From an uncultured Carboxylicivirga sp. (GTDB taxonomy: Bacteria; Bacteroidota; Bacteroidia; Bacteroidales; Marinilabiliaceae), in NCBI RefSeq assembly GCF_963674565.1, contig NZ_OY771430.1:4526001-4590000 (forward strand): 64,000 bases of DNA, given 5' to 3'. Below, in pieces: positions 1 through 9,200 of the stretch; the stretch's first letter is position 1, and each line of letters opens with the position of its first letter. The notes beneath the pieces were generated by a model, which was not told the origin of the DNA, made no database searches, and saw only the letters and a list, made by a program, of their open reading frames with translations. The position numbers and the translations under genes are program-made.

Positions 1-1
1 T

Positions 2-301
2 TTTCTTCGCCATATCGAACGTAACTCTATATTGTTGTTTTTAGTTCCTGCAGATGCTGAAAATATCCGGAAAGAATACGATATTTTGTTGAATGAGTTA
101 AGTCAGTATAATCCGGAATTACTTGATAAATCAAGGCTATTAGCTATCTCAAAGGCTGATATGTTGGATGCAGAGCTGATAGAAGAAATTAAACAAGATC
201 TTCCCGACATCCCTTCTATTTTTATATCTTCGGTGGCCAACCAAGGAATTACCGAATTAAAAGATATGATATGGAAGGAACTGATGGACGCCAACAAATA
301 G
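2..301 (+). CDS. obg: GTPase Obg/CgtA, C-terminal part (5' end outside window)
   Basis: This is the last 99 residues of the ribosome-associated GTPase Obg, which acts in late 50S assembly. The frame is open from base 2 and begins FLRHIERN, followed by LLFLVPAD; these are typical of the Obg G domain after the switch regions. The segment AISKADMLD is the family's G4 motif (the SKAD form of NKxD), and FISSVANQGI is the G5 region. The protein ends shortly after the G domain, as in Bacteroidota Obg proteins that lack the OCT extension. The start codon, glycine-rich N-terminal fold and G1-G3 motifs lie upstream of the window. The last 31 bases overlap the start of the next gene, which suggests translational coupling. 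Confidence 0.93.
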   Translation, partial: FLRHIERNSILLFLVPADAENIRKEYDILLNELSQYNPELLDKSRLLAISKADMLDAELIEEIKQDLPDIPSIFISSVANQGITELKDMIWKELMDANK

Positions 302-2085
302 TCGATCGATATAAAAATCTTCAACAACTCAGGAAAAATAAATTAGATGAACTGAAGAAGCAAAGTAACGCTGTTGCCTTGCTTCGATTGTCATTGTTTG
401 TAGCTTCTTTTGCTATTCCTTTTACTTTTTTTCAGAGTTGGAGCATTCCTTTCTTTGTCGTATTCTCTCTGCTGTTTATTCTTTTTCTGGGATCGGTATA
501 TCTGGCTTTTCGCTTGAACCAACAAAAAAAAGAGAATCAGATTTTCTTAGATCTCTATCATAAAGAAATCAGAATATTAAACGAGCAATGGACAGATGAA
601 TCCGATGGTGCGGAGTGGATTAATCCTAATCACGACTATGCTCATGATCTGGACCTATTCGGTAAAGGTTCTTTATTTCAATACCTCAATCGGTCTGCCA
701 CTAGAGAGGGTCACAAGAAACTTGCTGATAAGTTAAATTCGATTTCATTGGATAAAAATGAGATTCAGGAAAAACAGATGGCAATTAGAGAATTATCTGA
801 AAATCCGGAATTCAGAGAAGCATTTTTTGTAAAAGCAAGTCTTATAGAAGAGGGACGAAAAAATAAGAAGGAATTTGATTTAAGCAGTCAGCCTGACTTA
901 ATTTTTGTAACTGGGTTTATAAAATATATTGCATTCGTCTTTCCGGTATTAAGTGTTGTTGTTTTTAGTCTAACCATGGCTGAAGTTATTGCATCATCAG
1001 TTCTTCTTGTTTGGTTTTTAACCGGTCTGGCTATAACCAGTCAATTTTTAAAGAAAGTAAATAGAGTTCATAATGAAGTAACAACACTGGGACGATATCT
1101 GAATAGTTATTCAGAGTTGATCAGACTTTTTGAGAATTATCAGACAAAATCTGGTTACCTCGGTAATCTTCAGAAGCAATTGATGACGGAAGGAAGAAAG
1201 GCAAGTGAATCCACAAAACAATTAGGAAAAACCATTCAATATCTCGATCAACGTTTAAATATGATTATGGGAATTGTGATTAATGGTTTTTTTCTTTGGG
1301 ATTTACTTGCGTGTATAGCACTTCGTAAATGGTACGGTAAGCATGGTTCAAATCTTCCGGTCTGGATTGATACCTTGGCTGAAGTAGAAGCCTTAAACAG
1401 TTTTGCAACCTTTGTTTATAATAATCCGGAAACCGTTTGTCCAGAGGTTTCATCAGAAACTATATTGGATGCTTCAATGATGGGGCATCCTTTGATTCCT
1501 TTAAAAGAAAGAGTTAGTAATGATTTTTCTATAAAAGGTGAAAATAGGATTTGTGTGGTTACCGGAGCAAATATGGCGGGTAAGAGTACTTTTTTAAGAA
1601 CAGTGGGAGTCAATCTTATTTTAGCTGGTAACGGATGTACGGTAGCTGCTAAAAAGTTTATTTACAAGCCTCTTACATTTATCACTAATATGAGAGCGGT
1701 GGACAATCTGCTAAAGCATGAGTCATATTTTTTTGCAGAGTTGAGTCGTCTGCAGATGATTATGGAACGATTGAAAGAAAAAGGGGAATTATTATTTATT
1801 CTTGATGAGATTTTGAAAGGAACCAATTCGCATGATAAAACAACAGGTTCCATTGCTTTAATCAAACAGATGCTGAAGTTGAATGGAACGGGAATAGTAG
1901 CCACGCACGATCTGGAATTGGGAGACTTGCAAAACGAACATCCGGAAAAAATTTTCAACAACTGTTTTGAAGTATCTTTTGAAGATGATGGTCTTCAGTT
2001 TGATTACAAGCTTCGAAGTGGCGTCACGCAAAGTCATAATGCTTCTTACCTGATGCGTAAAATGGGCTTGATACCAGTAAATTAA
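271..2085 (+). CDS. Membrane-anchored MutS-family ATPase
   Basis: This 604-residue protein has a C-terminal MutS ATPase domain but no mismatch-recognition domain. The Walker A motif GANMAGKST lies at about residues 432-440 and the Walker B region LFILDEI ends near residue 514, followed by GTNS (signature) and ATHD. Two hydrophobic segment pairs at about residues 34-83 and 210-262 predict membrane helices, which classical MutS lacks. Annotation pipelines usually call this family 'DNA mismatch repair protein MutS', but there is no MutS domain I, so a role in mismatch repair is doubtful. The start ATG overlaps the end of obg by 31 bases. No other in-frame ATG occurs until after the first membrane segments, which supports this start. 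The function is unknown. Confidence 0.85.
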   Translation: MEGTDGRQQIVDRYKNLQQLRKNKLDELKKQSNAVALLRLSLFVASFAIPFTFFQSWSIPFFVVFSLLFILFLGSVYLAFRLNQQKKENQIFLDLYHKEIRILNEQWTDESDGAEWINPNHDYAHDLDLFGKGSLFQYLNRSATREGHKKLADKLNSISLDKNEIQEKQMAIRELSENPEFREAFFVKASLIEEGRKNKKEFDLSSQPDLIFVTGFIKYIAFVFPVLSVVVFSLTMAEVIASSVLLVWFLTGLAITSQFLKKVNRVHNEVTTLGRYLNSYSELIRLFENYQTKSGYLGNLQKQLMTEGRKASESTKQLGKTIQYLDQRLNMIMGIVINGFFLWDLLACIALRKWYGKHGSNLPVWIDTLAEVEALNSFATFVYNNPETVCPEVSSETILDASMMGHPLIPLKERVSNDFSIKGENRICVVTGANMAGKSTFLRTVGVNLILAGNGCTVAAKKFIYKPLTFITNMRAVDNLLKHESYFFAELSRLQMIMERLKEKGELLFILDEILKGTNSHDKTTGSIALIKQMLKLNGTGIVATHDLELGDLQNEHPEKIFNNCFEVSFEDDGLQFDYKLRSGVTQSHNASYLMRKMGLIPVN

Positions 2086-2154
2086 AATTGCTGTTACAGG
2101 TAAAAAAGGCTCTTGTTGTTGATAAACAAATTATCAAACTTTTGTCGATTTAAT

Positions 2155-2162
2155 TATATTTG
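2155..2162 (+). promoter_or_regulatory. Candidate Bacteroidota -7 promoter element for parE
   Basis: The bases TATATTTG match the TAnnTTTG consensus of the Bacteroidota primary sigma factor, 57 bases upstream of the parE ATG. No well-placed TTTG -33 box was seen. The gap also carries AAAGGAG at 2203-2209, a good ribosome binding site for the ATG at 2220. Confidence 0.5.
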
Positions 2163-2219
2163 GATGGTTTTATTATTCGGTTGGACCATTTATCCAAAAT
2201 TTTAAAGGAGTAAGCGAGT

Positions 2220-4088
2220 ATGCAGAGTAGTCAAAATAATCAGAACTATTCAGAAGATACTATTAGAACGCTGGATTGGAAAGAACATATCCGTAAGCGT
2301 CCTGGTATGTATATTGGAAAGTTAGGTGACGGTACATATGCCGATGATGGTATCTATGTATTGCTCAAGGAAGTAATGGATAACTCTATCGATGAATTTA
2401 TGATGGGTAACGGAAAGAAAATTGAAGTTACACTGAGTGAAGATGGCAGAGTTACCGTTCGCGATTACGGTCGTGGTATTCCTTTGGGTAAAGTAATTGA
2501 TGTTGCCTCCAAAATGAATACGGGTGCTAAGTATGACTCAAAAGCGTTTAAAAAGTCGGTGGGTTTGAACGGTGTTGGTATTAAAGCGGTAAACGCTCTT
2601 AGTACTAGTTTTAATGTTCAGGCATATCGCGACGGACAAACCAAACGTGTGGAATTTAGTCGTGGCGAGGTGGTTAATGATCATGAACTAACGATGTCTC
2701 CTGATAAAAACGGAACTTTTATTGAATTTACTCCAGATCCAACCATTTTCGAAAACTTTAAGTTCCAGGAAGAGTACATCGAAACACTTCTGAAAAATTA
2801 TACTTACCTGAATAAGGGCCTGGCCATTTATTTTAATGGACGTGTCTTTCAGAGTAAAAACGGACTGATTGACCTCTTGAATGAAAATATGGATTCGGAG
2901 CCATTGTATCCAATAATCCAATTGGCCGATGAGGACCTTGAGATTGCCATTACACATGGAAATCAATATGGAGAAGAATATTATACCTTCGTAAATGGTC
3001 AGCATACCACACAGGGAGGTACACATCTGATTGCATTCAGAGAAGCTTATGTAAAAACCATTCGCGACTTCTACAATAAAAACTTCGATGTTTCTGATAT
3101 CAGAACCGGAATCATTGCTGCCATCAGTATTAAAATTGAAGAGCCTGTTTTTGAGTCGCAGACCAAAACCAAATTAGGCTCCAAAGATATGGGACCGAAT
3201 GGTCCGTCAGTACGTAACTATGTACTGGATATGATTACTGAAAAGCTGGATAACTTCCTGCATAAAAATGCGGAATGTGCCGATATTCTGCATAAAAAGA
3301 TTTTAGAGTCGGAGAAAGAACGAAAAGCTATTTCAGGTATCCAGAAGCTGGCTCGCGAAAGGGCTAAGAAGGTTAGTCTTCATAACAAGAAGCTTCGCGA
3401 TTGCCGGACTCACTATACGTCAAATAAAGAGGAAAAACTGGATAGTTCCATTTTTATAACAGAGGGTGATTCAGCGAGTGGATCCATCACAAAAGCCCGT
3501 AATGTAAACTCACAGGCCGTATTTAGTTTAAAGGGAAAACCTTTGAACAGCTATGGACTTACCCGAAAAGTAGTATACGAAAATGAGGAATTCAACCTTC
3601 TTCAGGCAGCTTTGGATATTGAAGAAGGTTTGGAAACATTGCGTTACAACCATGTGATTATTGCAACAGATGCCGATGTGGATGGTATGCATATTCGATT
3701 GTTATTGCTTACTTTCTTTTTGCAATTCTTCCCTGAGCTAGTGAAAAACGGACATTTGTATATACTGCAAACTCCTTTATTCAGGGTTCGAAACAAGAAG
3801 AAAACCATCTATTGCTATTCTGATGAAGAAAAGATAGCAGCCATTAAAAAGCTGGGAGCCAAACCTGAGATTACCCGATTTAAAGGATTGGGAGAGATTT
3901 CACCTGATGAGTTTAAGCACTTTATCGGAAAGGATATTCGCTTGGAACAGGTTAGGATGAAAAAGGATGTTCCGGTGAAAGATTTGCTTGAGTTTTATAT
4001 GGGTAAAAACACGCCCGATCGCCAGAATTTTATCATCGATAATCTGGTGATTGAAGAAGATTTGGTTAATGATTTAGAAGCGATTTAG
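2220..4088 (+). CDS. parE: DNA topoisomerase IV subunit B (type IIA topoisomerase ATPase subunit)
   Basis: ParE is the ATPase and TOPRIM subunit of topoisomerase IV, which decatenates daughter chromosomes. The GHKL ATP-binding motifs are visible near the N terminus (RDYGRGIP, then GVGIKAVNAL). The TOPRIM domain has the catalytic glutamate in EGDSASG (E415) and the metal-binding DADVDG at residues 484-489, followed by QTPLFRV and RFKGLGE. At 622 residues it is shorter than typical GyrB and is directly followed, four bases later, by the partner ParC-like subunit, so topoisomerase IV is preferred over gyrase. A strong ribosome binding site (AAAGGAG) precedes the ATG. The GyrB alternative cannot be fully excluded without comparing the chromosome's other copy. 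Confidence 0.9.
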   Translation: MQSSQNNQNYSEDTIRTLDWKEHIRKRPGMYIGKLGDGTYADDGIYVLLKEVMDNSIDEFMMGNGKKIEVTLSEDGRVTVRDYGRGIPLGKVIDVASKMNTGAKYDSKAFKKSVGLNGVGIKAVNALSTSFNVQAYRDGQTKRVEFSRGEVVNDHELTMSPDKNGTFIEFTPDPTIFENFKFQEEYIETLLKNYTYLNKGLAIYFNGRVFQSKNGLIDLLNENMDSEPLYPIIQLADEDLEIAITHGNQYGEEYYTFVNGQHTTQGGTHLIAFREAYVKTIRDFYNKNFDVSDIRTGIIAAISIKIEEPVFESQTKTKLGSKDMGPNGPSVRNYVLDMITEKLDNFLHKNAECADILHKKILESEKERKAISGIQKLARERAKKVSLHNKKLRDCRTHYTSNKEEKLDSSIFITEGDSASGSITKARNVNSQAVFSLKGKPLNSYGLTRKVVYENEEFNLLQAALDIEEGLETLRYNHVIIATDADVDGMHIRLLLLTFFLQFFPELVKNGHLYILQTPLFRVRNKKKTIYCYSDEEKIAAIKKLGAKPEITRFKGLGEISPDEFKHFIGKDIRLEQVRMKKDVPVKDLLEFYMGKNTPDRQNFIIDNLVIEEDLVNDLEAI

Positions 4089-4092
4089 TAGC

Positions 4093-6726
4093 ATGAGTTA
4101 CGACGATATAAATAACACCGACCTACCTGAAGATGTTAATCCGGAAGACAATAAACCGGATGAGAACAAAGCGGACAGTAATCAGGTTTGGAATGAGTCC
4201 AAATTAAGCCATTTACCAGGTATGTACCGTGAGTGGTTTCTGGATTACGCATCTTATGTAATTCTCGAACGTGCTGTGCCGCATATCAATGATGGTTTAA
4301 AACCTGTGCAACGACGTATCTTACATGCCATGCGTCGTATGGATGACGGGCGTTACAATAAAGTGGCTAATATCATTGGATTTACCATGCAGTTTCACCC
4401 ACATGGTGATGCTTCCATTGGTGATGCTTTGGTACAGCTTGGGCAGAAAGATTTATTGATCGATTGTCAGGGTAACTGGGGTAATGTTTATACAGGCGAC
4501 AGTGCTGCTGCACCTCGTTACATCGAGGCTCGTTTAACCAAATTTGCTCAGGAGGTTGTGTTTAACCCAAAAACAACCGAATGGAAATTGTCCTATGACG
4601 GTCGTAATAACGAACCTGTAACCTTGCCGGTTAAATTCCCATTGTTATTGGCTCAGGGTGTTGAAGGAATTGCGGTTGGTCTGGCTTCAAAATTATTACC
4701 ACATAACTTCAACGAATTGATTGATGCTTCTATCAATCACCTTGAAGAAAAACCGTTTGAATTATATCCCGACTTCCCAACAGGAGGTATGATGGATGCA
4801 TCAAGATATAATGATGGATTGCGTGGTGGAGCAGTTAAAGTAAGGGCAAAGATTTCGAAGGTGGATAGTAAAACACTGATGATTTCTGATATTCCTTATG
4901 GTAAGAATACCACCAGTTTGATTGAGTCGATTTTAAAAGCCAATGAAAAAGGCAAGATTAAAATCAAGAAAATTGATGATAACACAGCTGAGAACGTAGA
5001 GATCCTGATTTATTTACCACCTGGATCTTCACCTGATAAAACCATTGATGCCTTATATGCATTTACCGATTGTGAGGTTTCCATATCGCCAAATGCATGT
5101 ATTATCAAAGCTAATAAGCCTCATTTTATCGGCGTTTCTCAAATTCTAAGAGAGAATACCGATAATACCAAGTATCTTCTTAAAAGAGAATTGGAAATCA
5201 GAAGAGGTGAGCTGGAAGATGCATGGCACATGTCTTCATTAGAGCGTATCTTCATCGAGAATAAGATTTATCAGCGCATTGAGGATTGTGAAACATGGGA
5301 AGCTATCATCCAAACCATCGATCATGGCTTGGACCCATTTAAGCCTTCTTTACGAAGAGAGGTTACCCGTGATGACATCACCAAACTTACTGAGATAAAG
5401 ATTAAGCGTATCTCGAAGTTTGATGCTAAGAAAGCTGATGAATACATCGCCTCTTTGGAAGAAGAAATGGAACAGATAGATTATAATCTGGCCAATCTTA
5501 TTACCTACGCTATTGATTACTACAAACGTATTAAAAAACAGTTTGGTAAAGATTTTACGCGTAAAACGGAGATCCGTAGCTTCGAAAATATTGAAGCATC
5601 CAAAGTAGTTGTGAAGAATGAAAAACTTTACATCAATCGTGAAGATGGATTCATTGGAACCTCGTTGAAGAAAGATGAATTTGTTTGTGATTGTTCTGAT
5701 ATTGATGATGTTATCATCTTTTATAAGGATGGTAAATACATGATCACCAAAGTGTCAGATAAAGCTTTTGTGGGAAAGGATATCATCCATATTGCAGTAT
5801 TCAAAAAGAACGACAAGCGTACGATATACAATACCGTTTACCGCGATGGAAAAAACGGGTTGGTTTACATGAAACGATTTGCTGTAACGGGTATTACACG
5901 TGATAAAGAGTATGATATCACTCAAGGTAAGCCAGGTTCTTCAATTATGTATTTTAGTGCCAACCCCAATGGAGAATCTGAAATTCTGAAAGTGGTTCTG
6001 CGACCAAAAGCACGGATCCGAAATCTGATCTTTGACCTTGACATGGGCGAGTTGGCGATTAAGGGTCGGGGTGCAATGGGTAATATTGTAACCAAATACG
6101 AAGTACAGAAAGTTGTACTGAAGAAAAAAGGTGAATCAACATTGGGAGGCCGTAAAATTTGGTTCGAACATGAAACTTTACGTCTGAATGCTGATGGAAG
6201 AGGTAAGTTTTTGGGTGAATTCCATGCAGGTGAACAGATTCTGGTGATTACGAAAGATGGTAAGTTTTTCCATACTACCTATGATTTAAGTAATCACTAC
6301 GAAGATAATATTCTGATCATCGAGAAATTTAATTCCAACACTGTTTGGTCTGCTGTTTATTTTGATGCCGATCAGGATTTTTACTATGTGAAGCGATTCC
6401 AACTGGATGTGTCGGTTAAACCACAATCGTTTATTGGTGAAAATGCCAAATCGAGATTGGTGAACATGACACATGTTGATTACCCTCGATTGGAAGTTAA
6501 GTTTGGAGGTGATGATAAACTTCGCGAAAAACTGATTGTGGAAGTATATGAGTTTATCGGAGTCAAAAGCTTTAAAGCTAAAGGTAAACGACTGACGACT
6601 TATCAGATCTCAAAAATTCAGGAGTTGGAACCACTCATCAAGGAAGAAACAAAAGAAGAAGAACCGGAGGATGTGAGTCGCGATGAAGATATTGAAAATG
6701 ATAAGGATCAAATGTCGTTGTTTTAG
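4093..6726 (+). CDS. parC: DNA topoisomerase IV subunit A
   Basis: This is the DNA cleavage and rejoining subunit (877 residues) that pairs with the upstream ParE. The winged-helix region QRRILHAMRRM is followed by the catalytic tyrosine Y143 in AAAPRYIEA. The middle holds the coiled-coil and tower region, and the C-terminal third is a degenerate beta-pinwheel for DNA wrapping. The start lies four bases after parE, so the two are one transcription unit. The tail is strongly acidic from about residue 850 and ends in QMSLF, which resembles the beta sliding-clamp binding consensus QL(S/D)LF. The next gene, aroK, begins two bases after the stop codon. Confidence 0.92.
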   Translation: MSYDDINNTDLPEDVNPEDNKPDENKADSNQVWNESKLSHLPGMYREWFLDYASYVILERAVPHINDGLKPVQRRILHAMRRMDDGRYNKVANIIGFTMQFHPHGDASIGDALVQLGQKDLLIDCQGNWGNVYTGDSAAAPRYIEARLTKFAQEVVFNPKTTEWKLSYDGRNNEPVTLPVKFPLLLAQGVEGIAVGLASKLLPHNFNELIDASINHLEEKPFELYPDFPTGGMMDASRYNDGLRGGAVKVRAKISKVDSKTLMISDIPYGKNTTSLIESILKANEKGKIKIKKIDDNTAENVEILIYLPPGSSPDKTIDALYAFTDCEVSISPNACIIKANKPHFIGVSQILRENTDNTKYLLKRELEIRRGELEDAWHMSSLERIFIENKIYQRIEDCETWEAIIQTIDHGLDPFKPSLRREVTRDDITKLTEIKIKRISKFDAKKADEYIASLEEEMEQIDYNLANLITYAIDYYKRIKKQFGKDFTRKTEIRSFENIEASKVVVKNEKLYINREDGFIGTSLKKDEFVCDCSDIDDVIIFYKDGKYMITKVSDKAFVGKDIIHIAVFKKNDKRTIYNTVYRDGKNGLVYMKRFAVTGITRDKEYDITQGKPGSSIMYFSANPNGESEILKVVLRPKARIRNLIFDLDMGELAIKGRGAMGNIVTKYEVQKVVLKKKGESTLGGRKIWFEHETLRLNADGRGKFLGEFHAGEQILVITKDGKFFHTTYDLSNHYEDNILIIEKFNSNTVWSAVYFDADQDFYYVKRFQLDVSVKPQSFIGENAKSRLVNMTHVDYPRLEVKFGGDDKLREKLIVEVYEFIGVKSFKAKGKRLTTYQISKIQELEPLIKEETKEEEPEDVSRDEDIENDKDQMSLF

Positions 6727-6728
6727 CC

Positions 6729-7256
6729 ATGGAAATTAAGCGCGTTTTTTTAGTGGGTTTTATGGGGAGTGGTAAATCTACTCTCGGCAGGCGCTTGAAA
6801 CATGAGATGAGCTGGAATTTTCTTGATCTGGATGACGTATTTGAAGAGAAGTTTCAAACTACAATAAAACAATATTTTGCCGATCATGGCGAAGATGCTT
6901 TTCGTTTGGCAGAAAAGGAATGTCTGCACGATGTAATGCATCTCGAAAATGTGATAATTGCAACGGGAGGAGGTACACCTTGCTTCTTTGAAAATATGGA
7001 AGTGATGAATCAAAACGGACTGACCATTTATCTGAAATTAAGCGTTGAAACGATCATCTCACGTTTAAGCGCAGGAAAAAATGTTCGTCCGTTGGTAGCC
7101 GATAAATCGGGTGAAGAATTGTATAACTTCATCGAAGAAAAACTAAAGGAAAGGGAAGGTTTTTACAGTCAGAGTAAGGTAATTGCCGATGCCGAGATTT
7201 TGAGTGTTGATGCATATGTGAATATCATCAGGGCTTCAAGCGATTTGACTTCCTAA
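6729..7256 (+). CDS. aroK: Shikimate kinase
   Basis: Shikimate kinase phosphorylates shikimate at its 3-hydroxyl with ATP, the fifth step of the chorismate pathway, in the cytoplasm. The P-loop GFMGSGKST begins at residue 10. The shikimate-binding DLDD, the FRLAE segment and GGGTP are all present, followed by the adenine/lid arginine region NVRPL. The length of 175 residues is normal. The gene starts two bases after parC, so it is probably cotranscribed with the topoisomerase genes although the functions are unrelated. A small hairpin with a T run follows the stop codon. Confidence 0.95.
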   Translation: MEIKRVFLVGFMGSGKSTLGRRLKHEMSWNFLDLDDVFEEKFQTTIKQYFADHGEDAFRLAEKECLHDVMHLENVIIATGGGTPCFFENMEVMNQNGLTIYLKLSVETIISRLSAGKNVRPLVADKSGEELYNFIEEKLKEREGFYSQSKVIADAEILSVDAYVNIIRASSDLTS

Positions 7257-7291
7257 ACTAGCCTAACAGTATTAGTTCTTACTGCTAAACT

Positions 7292-7309
7292 TGCCATCAT
7301 GGCATTTTT
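7292..7309 (+). terminator. Weak intrinsic terminator after aroK
   Basis: Arms TGCCA (7292-7296) and TGGCA (7300-7304) enclose a three-base loop and are followed by five T residues. The stem is short, so termination may be partial. It sits between aroK and the next gene on the same strand. Confidence 0.4.
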
Positions 7310-7327
7310 ATATGATATTAGCATTCT

Positions 7328-7753
7328 ATGTTTAAGTCGGTACAAATAGGGTGGGCGGTCATTTTTATTCTTCTAACCATTATGACAATTCTGGGATTCA
7401 CGGTTGACCAGAATAACTTAATATTTGCTGCTCTTGTTTGTATTATAGTTTTGCTTCTCACTTATCGTTTAACAATAACTATTGATAATAACTGGATAAA
7501 ATTTTCGATGGGTATTGGGCTTATCAACGGTAAATTTGCAATGAAAGATATTCTTGATTGTGCAGCAGTTGAGTATATTCCATTGGGTTGGGGAATTCGT
7601 TTCAGACCCGGAAAAATCATCTACAATGTGGCCGGAAGTAAAGCCCTTGAATTAACCGTCAAAGGCAAAACTCTGAAGATCTGGATCGGGACTGATGATC
7701 CGGAAACCCTGGTAAGAATTATCCGTGAAATCAAACGTAAACAAATGCTTTAA
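7328..7753 (+). CDS. Small membrane protein with PH-like C-terminal part, function unknown
   Basis: This 141-residue protein has two predicted membrane helices (about residues 8-24 and 30-47) and then a soluble beta-rich region. The pattern of short strands around TITIDNNWIKFSMGIG and IRFRPGKIIYNVAG, with a closing amphipathic helix, resembles the bacterial PH-like fold seen in small membrane proteins. That assignment is by general appearance only. It lies between aroK and hemA on the same strand with 70- and 134-base gaps, so it may be its own unit. I do not recognise a specific function. Confidence 0.7.
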   Translation: MFKSVQIGWAVIFILLTIMTILGFTVDQNNLIFAALVCIIVLLLTYRLTITIDNNWIKFSMGIGLINGKFAMKDILDCAAVEYIPLGWGIRFRPGKIIYNVAGSKALELTVKGKTLKIWIGTDDPETLVRIIREIKRKQML

Positions 7754-7829
7754 ACTATTTGTTAGTTTGGTCAACATCAATTTTCACAATCTTTATCTGT
7801 ATTTACAGAATTACTACAGATTTCAAAAT

Positions 7830-7837
7830 TACTTTTG
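7830..7837 (+). promoter_or_regulatory. Candidate -7 element for the hem operon
   Basis: TACTTTTG fits TAnnTTTG, 51 bases before the hemA ATG. A clear -33 TTTG is missing at the ideal spacing. AAAGG at 7879-7883 is a plausible ribosome binding site for hemA. Confidence 0.4.
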
Positions 7838-7887
7838 ATTAGTAGCTAACAGTTAGTTTGTGAACAACGCCAAAATTTAAAGGTTAT

Positions 7888-9153
7888 ATGGTTGGTTTAA
7901 TAGGAATTAGTCACCAAACAGCTAAACTTGAAATACGTGAACAACTGGTTATTTCCAAAGATGAAATAGCTGGTTTATATGAATATCTGAATCGCGAATG
8001 TGACGTTAACGGTATCATGGCTTTAAGTACATGCAATCGTACCGAGTTATATTTCGAAGCAGAAAGTTCACAAATAGATAATAGCCAGTCATACACCGAA
8101 AAAGTAATTAAAGCTTACGTCGCTTACTTCAAAAAATCAGAAAGCATCAAACAATATTTGTATACTCATATTGGGTTGGATGCTGCACGTCATTTATTCA
8201 GAGTTACTACCGGGTTAGACTCATTAATACTTGGAGAATACCAAATTGTTTCGCAATTAAAAGAAGCTTTCTCGTGGGTGGATAACACTGCTATGGTGGG
8301 TCCTGAATTGACACGAATGGTGCATAAAGCTTTTGAAGCAGGCAAAGAAGTTCGTACCCGAACCTCTATCAACAAGGGAGCTGTTTCGGTAAGTTCAGCA
8401 GCCGTTGAGTTGATGGGGAAAAAACTGGGATGTCATTCAAAAATTAAAGCACTAACAGTAGGGGCTGGTGAAACAGGTACCATTGTTGCTATTAATTTGT
8501 CAAAAAAAGGATGCGTCAATAACCTGGTTTCTAACCGCACTTTTGACAAAGCAATTCAGCTTGCCGATAGAGTAAACGGAAAAGCCGTATTGTTTGAAAA
8601 CTTCATTGACGAACTTCAGAATGTTGATATTGTAACTTTCACTACAGGATCACCAAGAGCCTTATTAACAAAGGATATTGCCGAAGAGGTGATGAAAAAA
8701 AGAGATGGTCAGCCTTTAATGGTTATGGATTTATCCAATCCTCGTAATGTTGAATCAACAGTTGACAATATAAAAGGAATCACACTTTTCGACCTTGATC
8801 AAATGGAAGAAGTGGTGAAAGCCAATTTTGAGAAACGAAAAGGAAAACTGGAAGAAGCCGAAGCTATTATTGACGAAGTATTGGAAGAATTTGAAAGTTG
8901 GCTGAATATGCGCATGATGAGTGCTGCAATCAGTTCAATAACTTCAACTTTTAGAAATATACATGCTGTCGAGGCCAAAAACTACAAGAAGGCTAAAGAC
9001 AAAGAAAGCTCACAAAAAATTACAGAGTATGGCGATCATCTGAGTGCCAAGTTTACCCGAATGATCATTAAGCAAATAAAAGAAGTAACCAATGAAGGTC
9101 GTGATCCTGAAAAGGTGAAACTAATCGAAGAATTTTTTAATTTCAGCTCTTAA
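7888..9153 (+). CDS. hemA: Glutamyl-tRNA reductase
   Basis: HemA reduces glutamyl-tRNA(Glu) with NADPH to glutamate-1-semialdehyde, the committed step of C5-pathway tetrapyrrole synthesis. The catalytic cysteine is C49 in STCNRTE, and LDSLILGEYQI is the family signature that follows. The NADPH-binding domain spans roughly residues 170-310 and a helical dimerisation domain follows. The length of 421 residues is typical. It is the first gene of a seven-gene hem cluster. A strong hairpin terminator directly after the stop codon may set HemA levels apart from the downstream genes. Confidence 0.96.
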   Translation: MVGLIGISHQTAKLEIREQLVISKDEIAGLYEYLNRECDVNGIMALSTCNRTELYFEAESSQIDNSQSYTEKVIKAYVAYFKKSESIKQYLYTHIGLDAARHLFRVTTGLDSLILGEYQIVSQLKEAFSWVDNTAMVGPELTRMVHKAFEAGKEVRTRTSINKGAVSVSSAAVELMGKKLGCHSKIKALTVGAGETGTIVAINLSKKGCVNNLVSNRTFDKAIQLADRVNGKAVLFENFIDELQNVDIVTFTTGSPRALLTKDIAEEVMKKRDGQPLMVMDLSNPRNVESTVDNIKGITLFDLDQMEEVVKANFEKRKGKLEEAEAIIDEVLEEFESWLNMRMMSAAISSITSTFRNIHAVEAKNYKKAKDKESSQKITEYGDHLSAKFTRMIIKQIKEVTNEGRDPEKVKLIEEFFNFSS

Positions 9154-9160
9154 ATAAGTT

Positions 9161-9189
9161 AACGGATGGGTCAACGCCCATCCGTTTTT
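9161..9189 (+). terminator. Strong intrinsic terminator between hemA and hemC
   Basis: Arms AACGGATGGG (9161-9170) and CCCATCCGTT (9177-9186) form a perfect 10-bp stem with a short loop and end in a five-T run (9185-9189). It lies within the 47-base gap between two codirectional hem genes, so it must either be read through or act as an attenuator. hemC starts 11 bases beyond the T run. Confidence 0.8.
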
Positions 9190-9200
9190 AAATCTCTTAT

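Noticed and set aside
2220..6726. DNA gyrase (gyrB/gyrA) in place of topoisomerase IV
   Set aside because: The length of the B subunit, the tight pairing of the two genes and the divergent C-terminal domain of the A subunit fit ParE/ParC. A second copy elsewhere in the genome would settle it.
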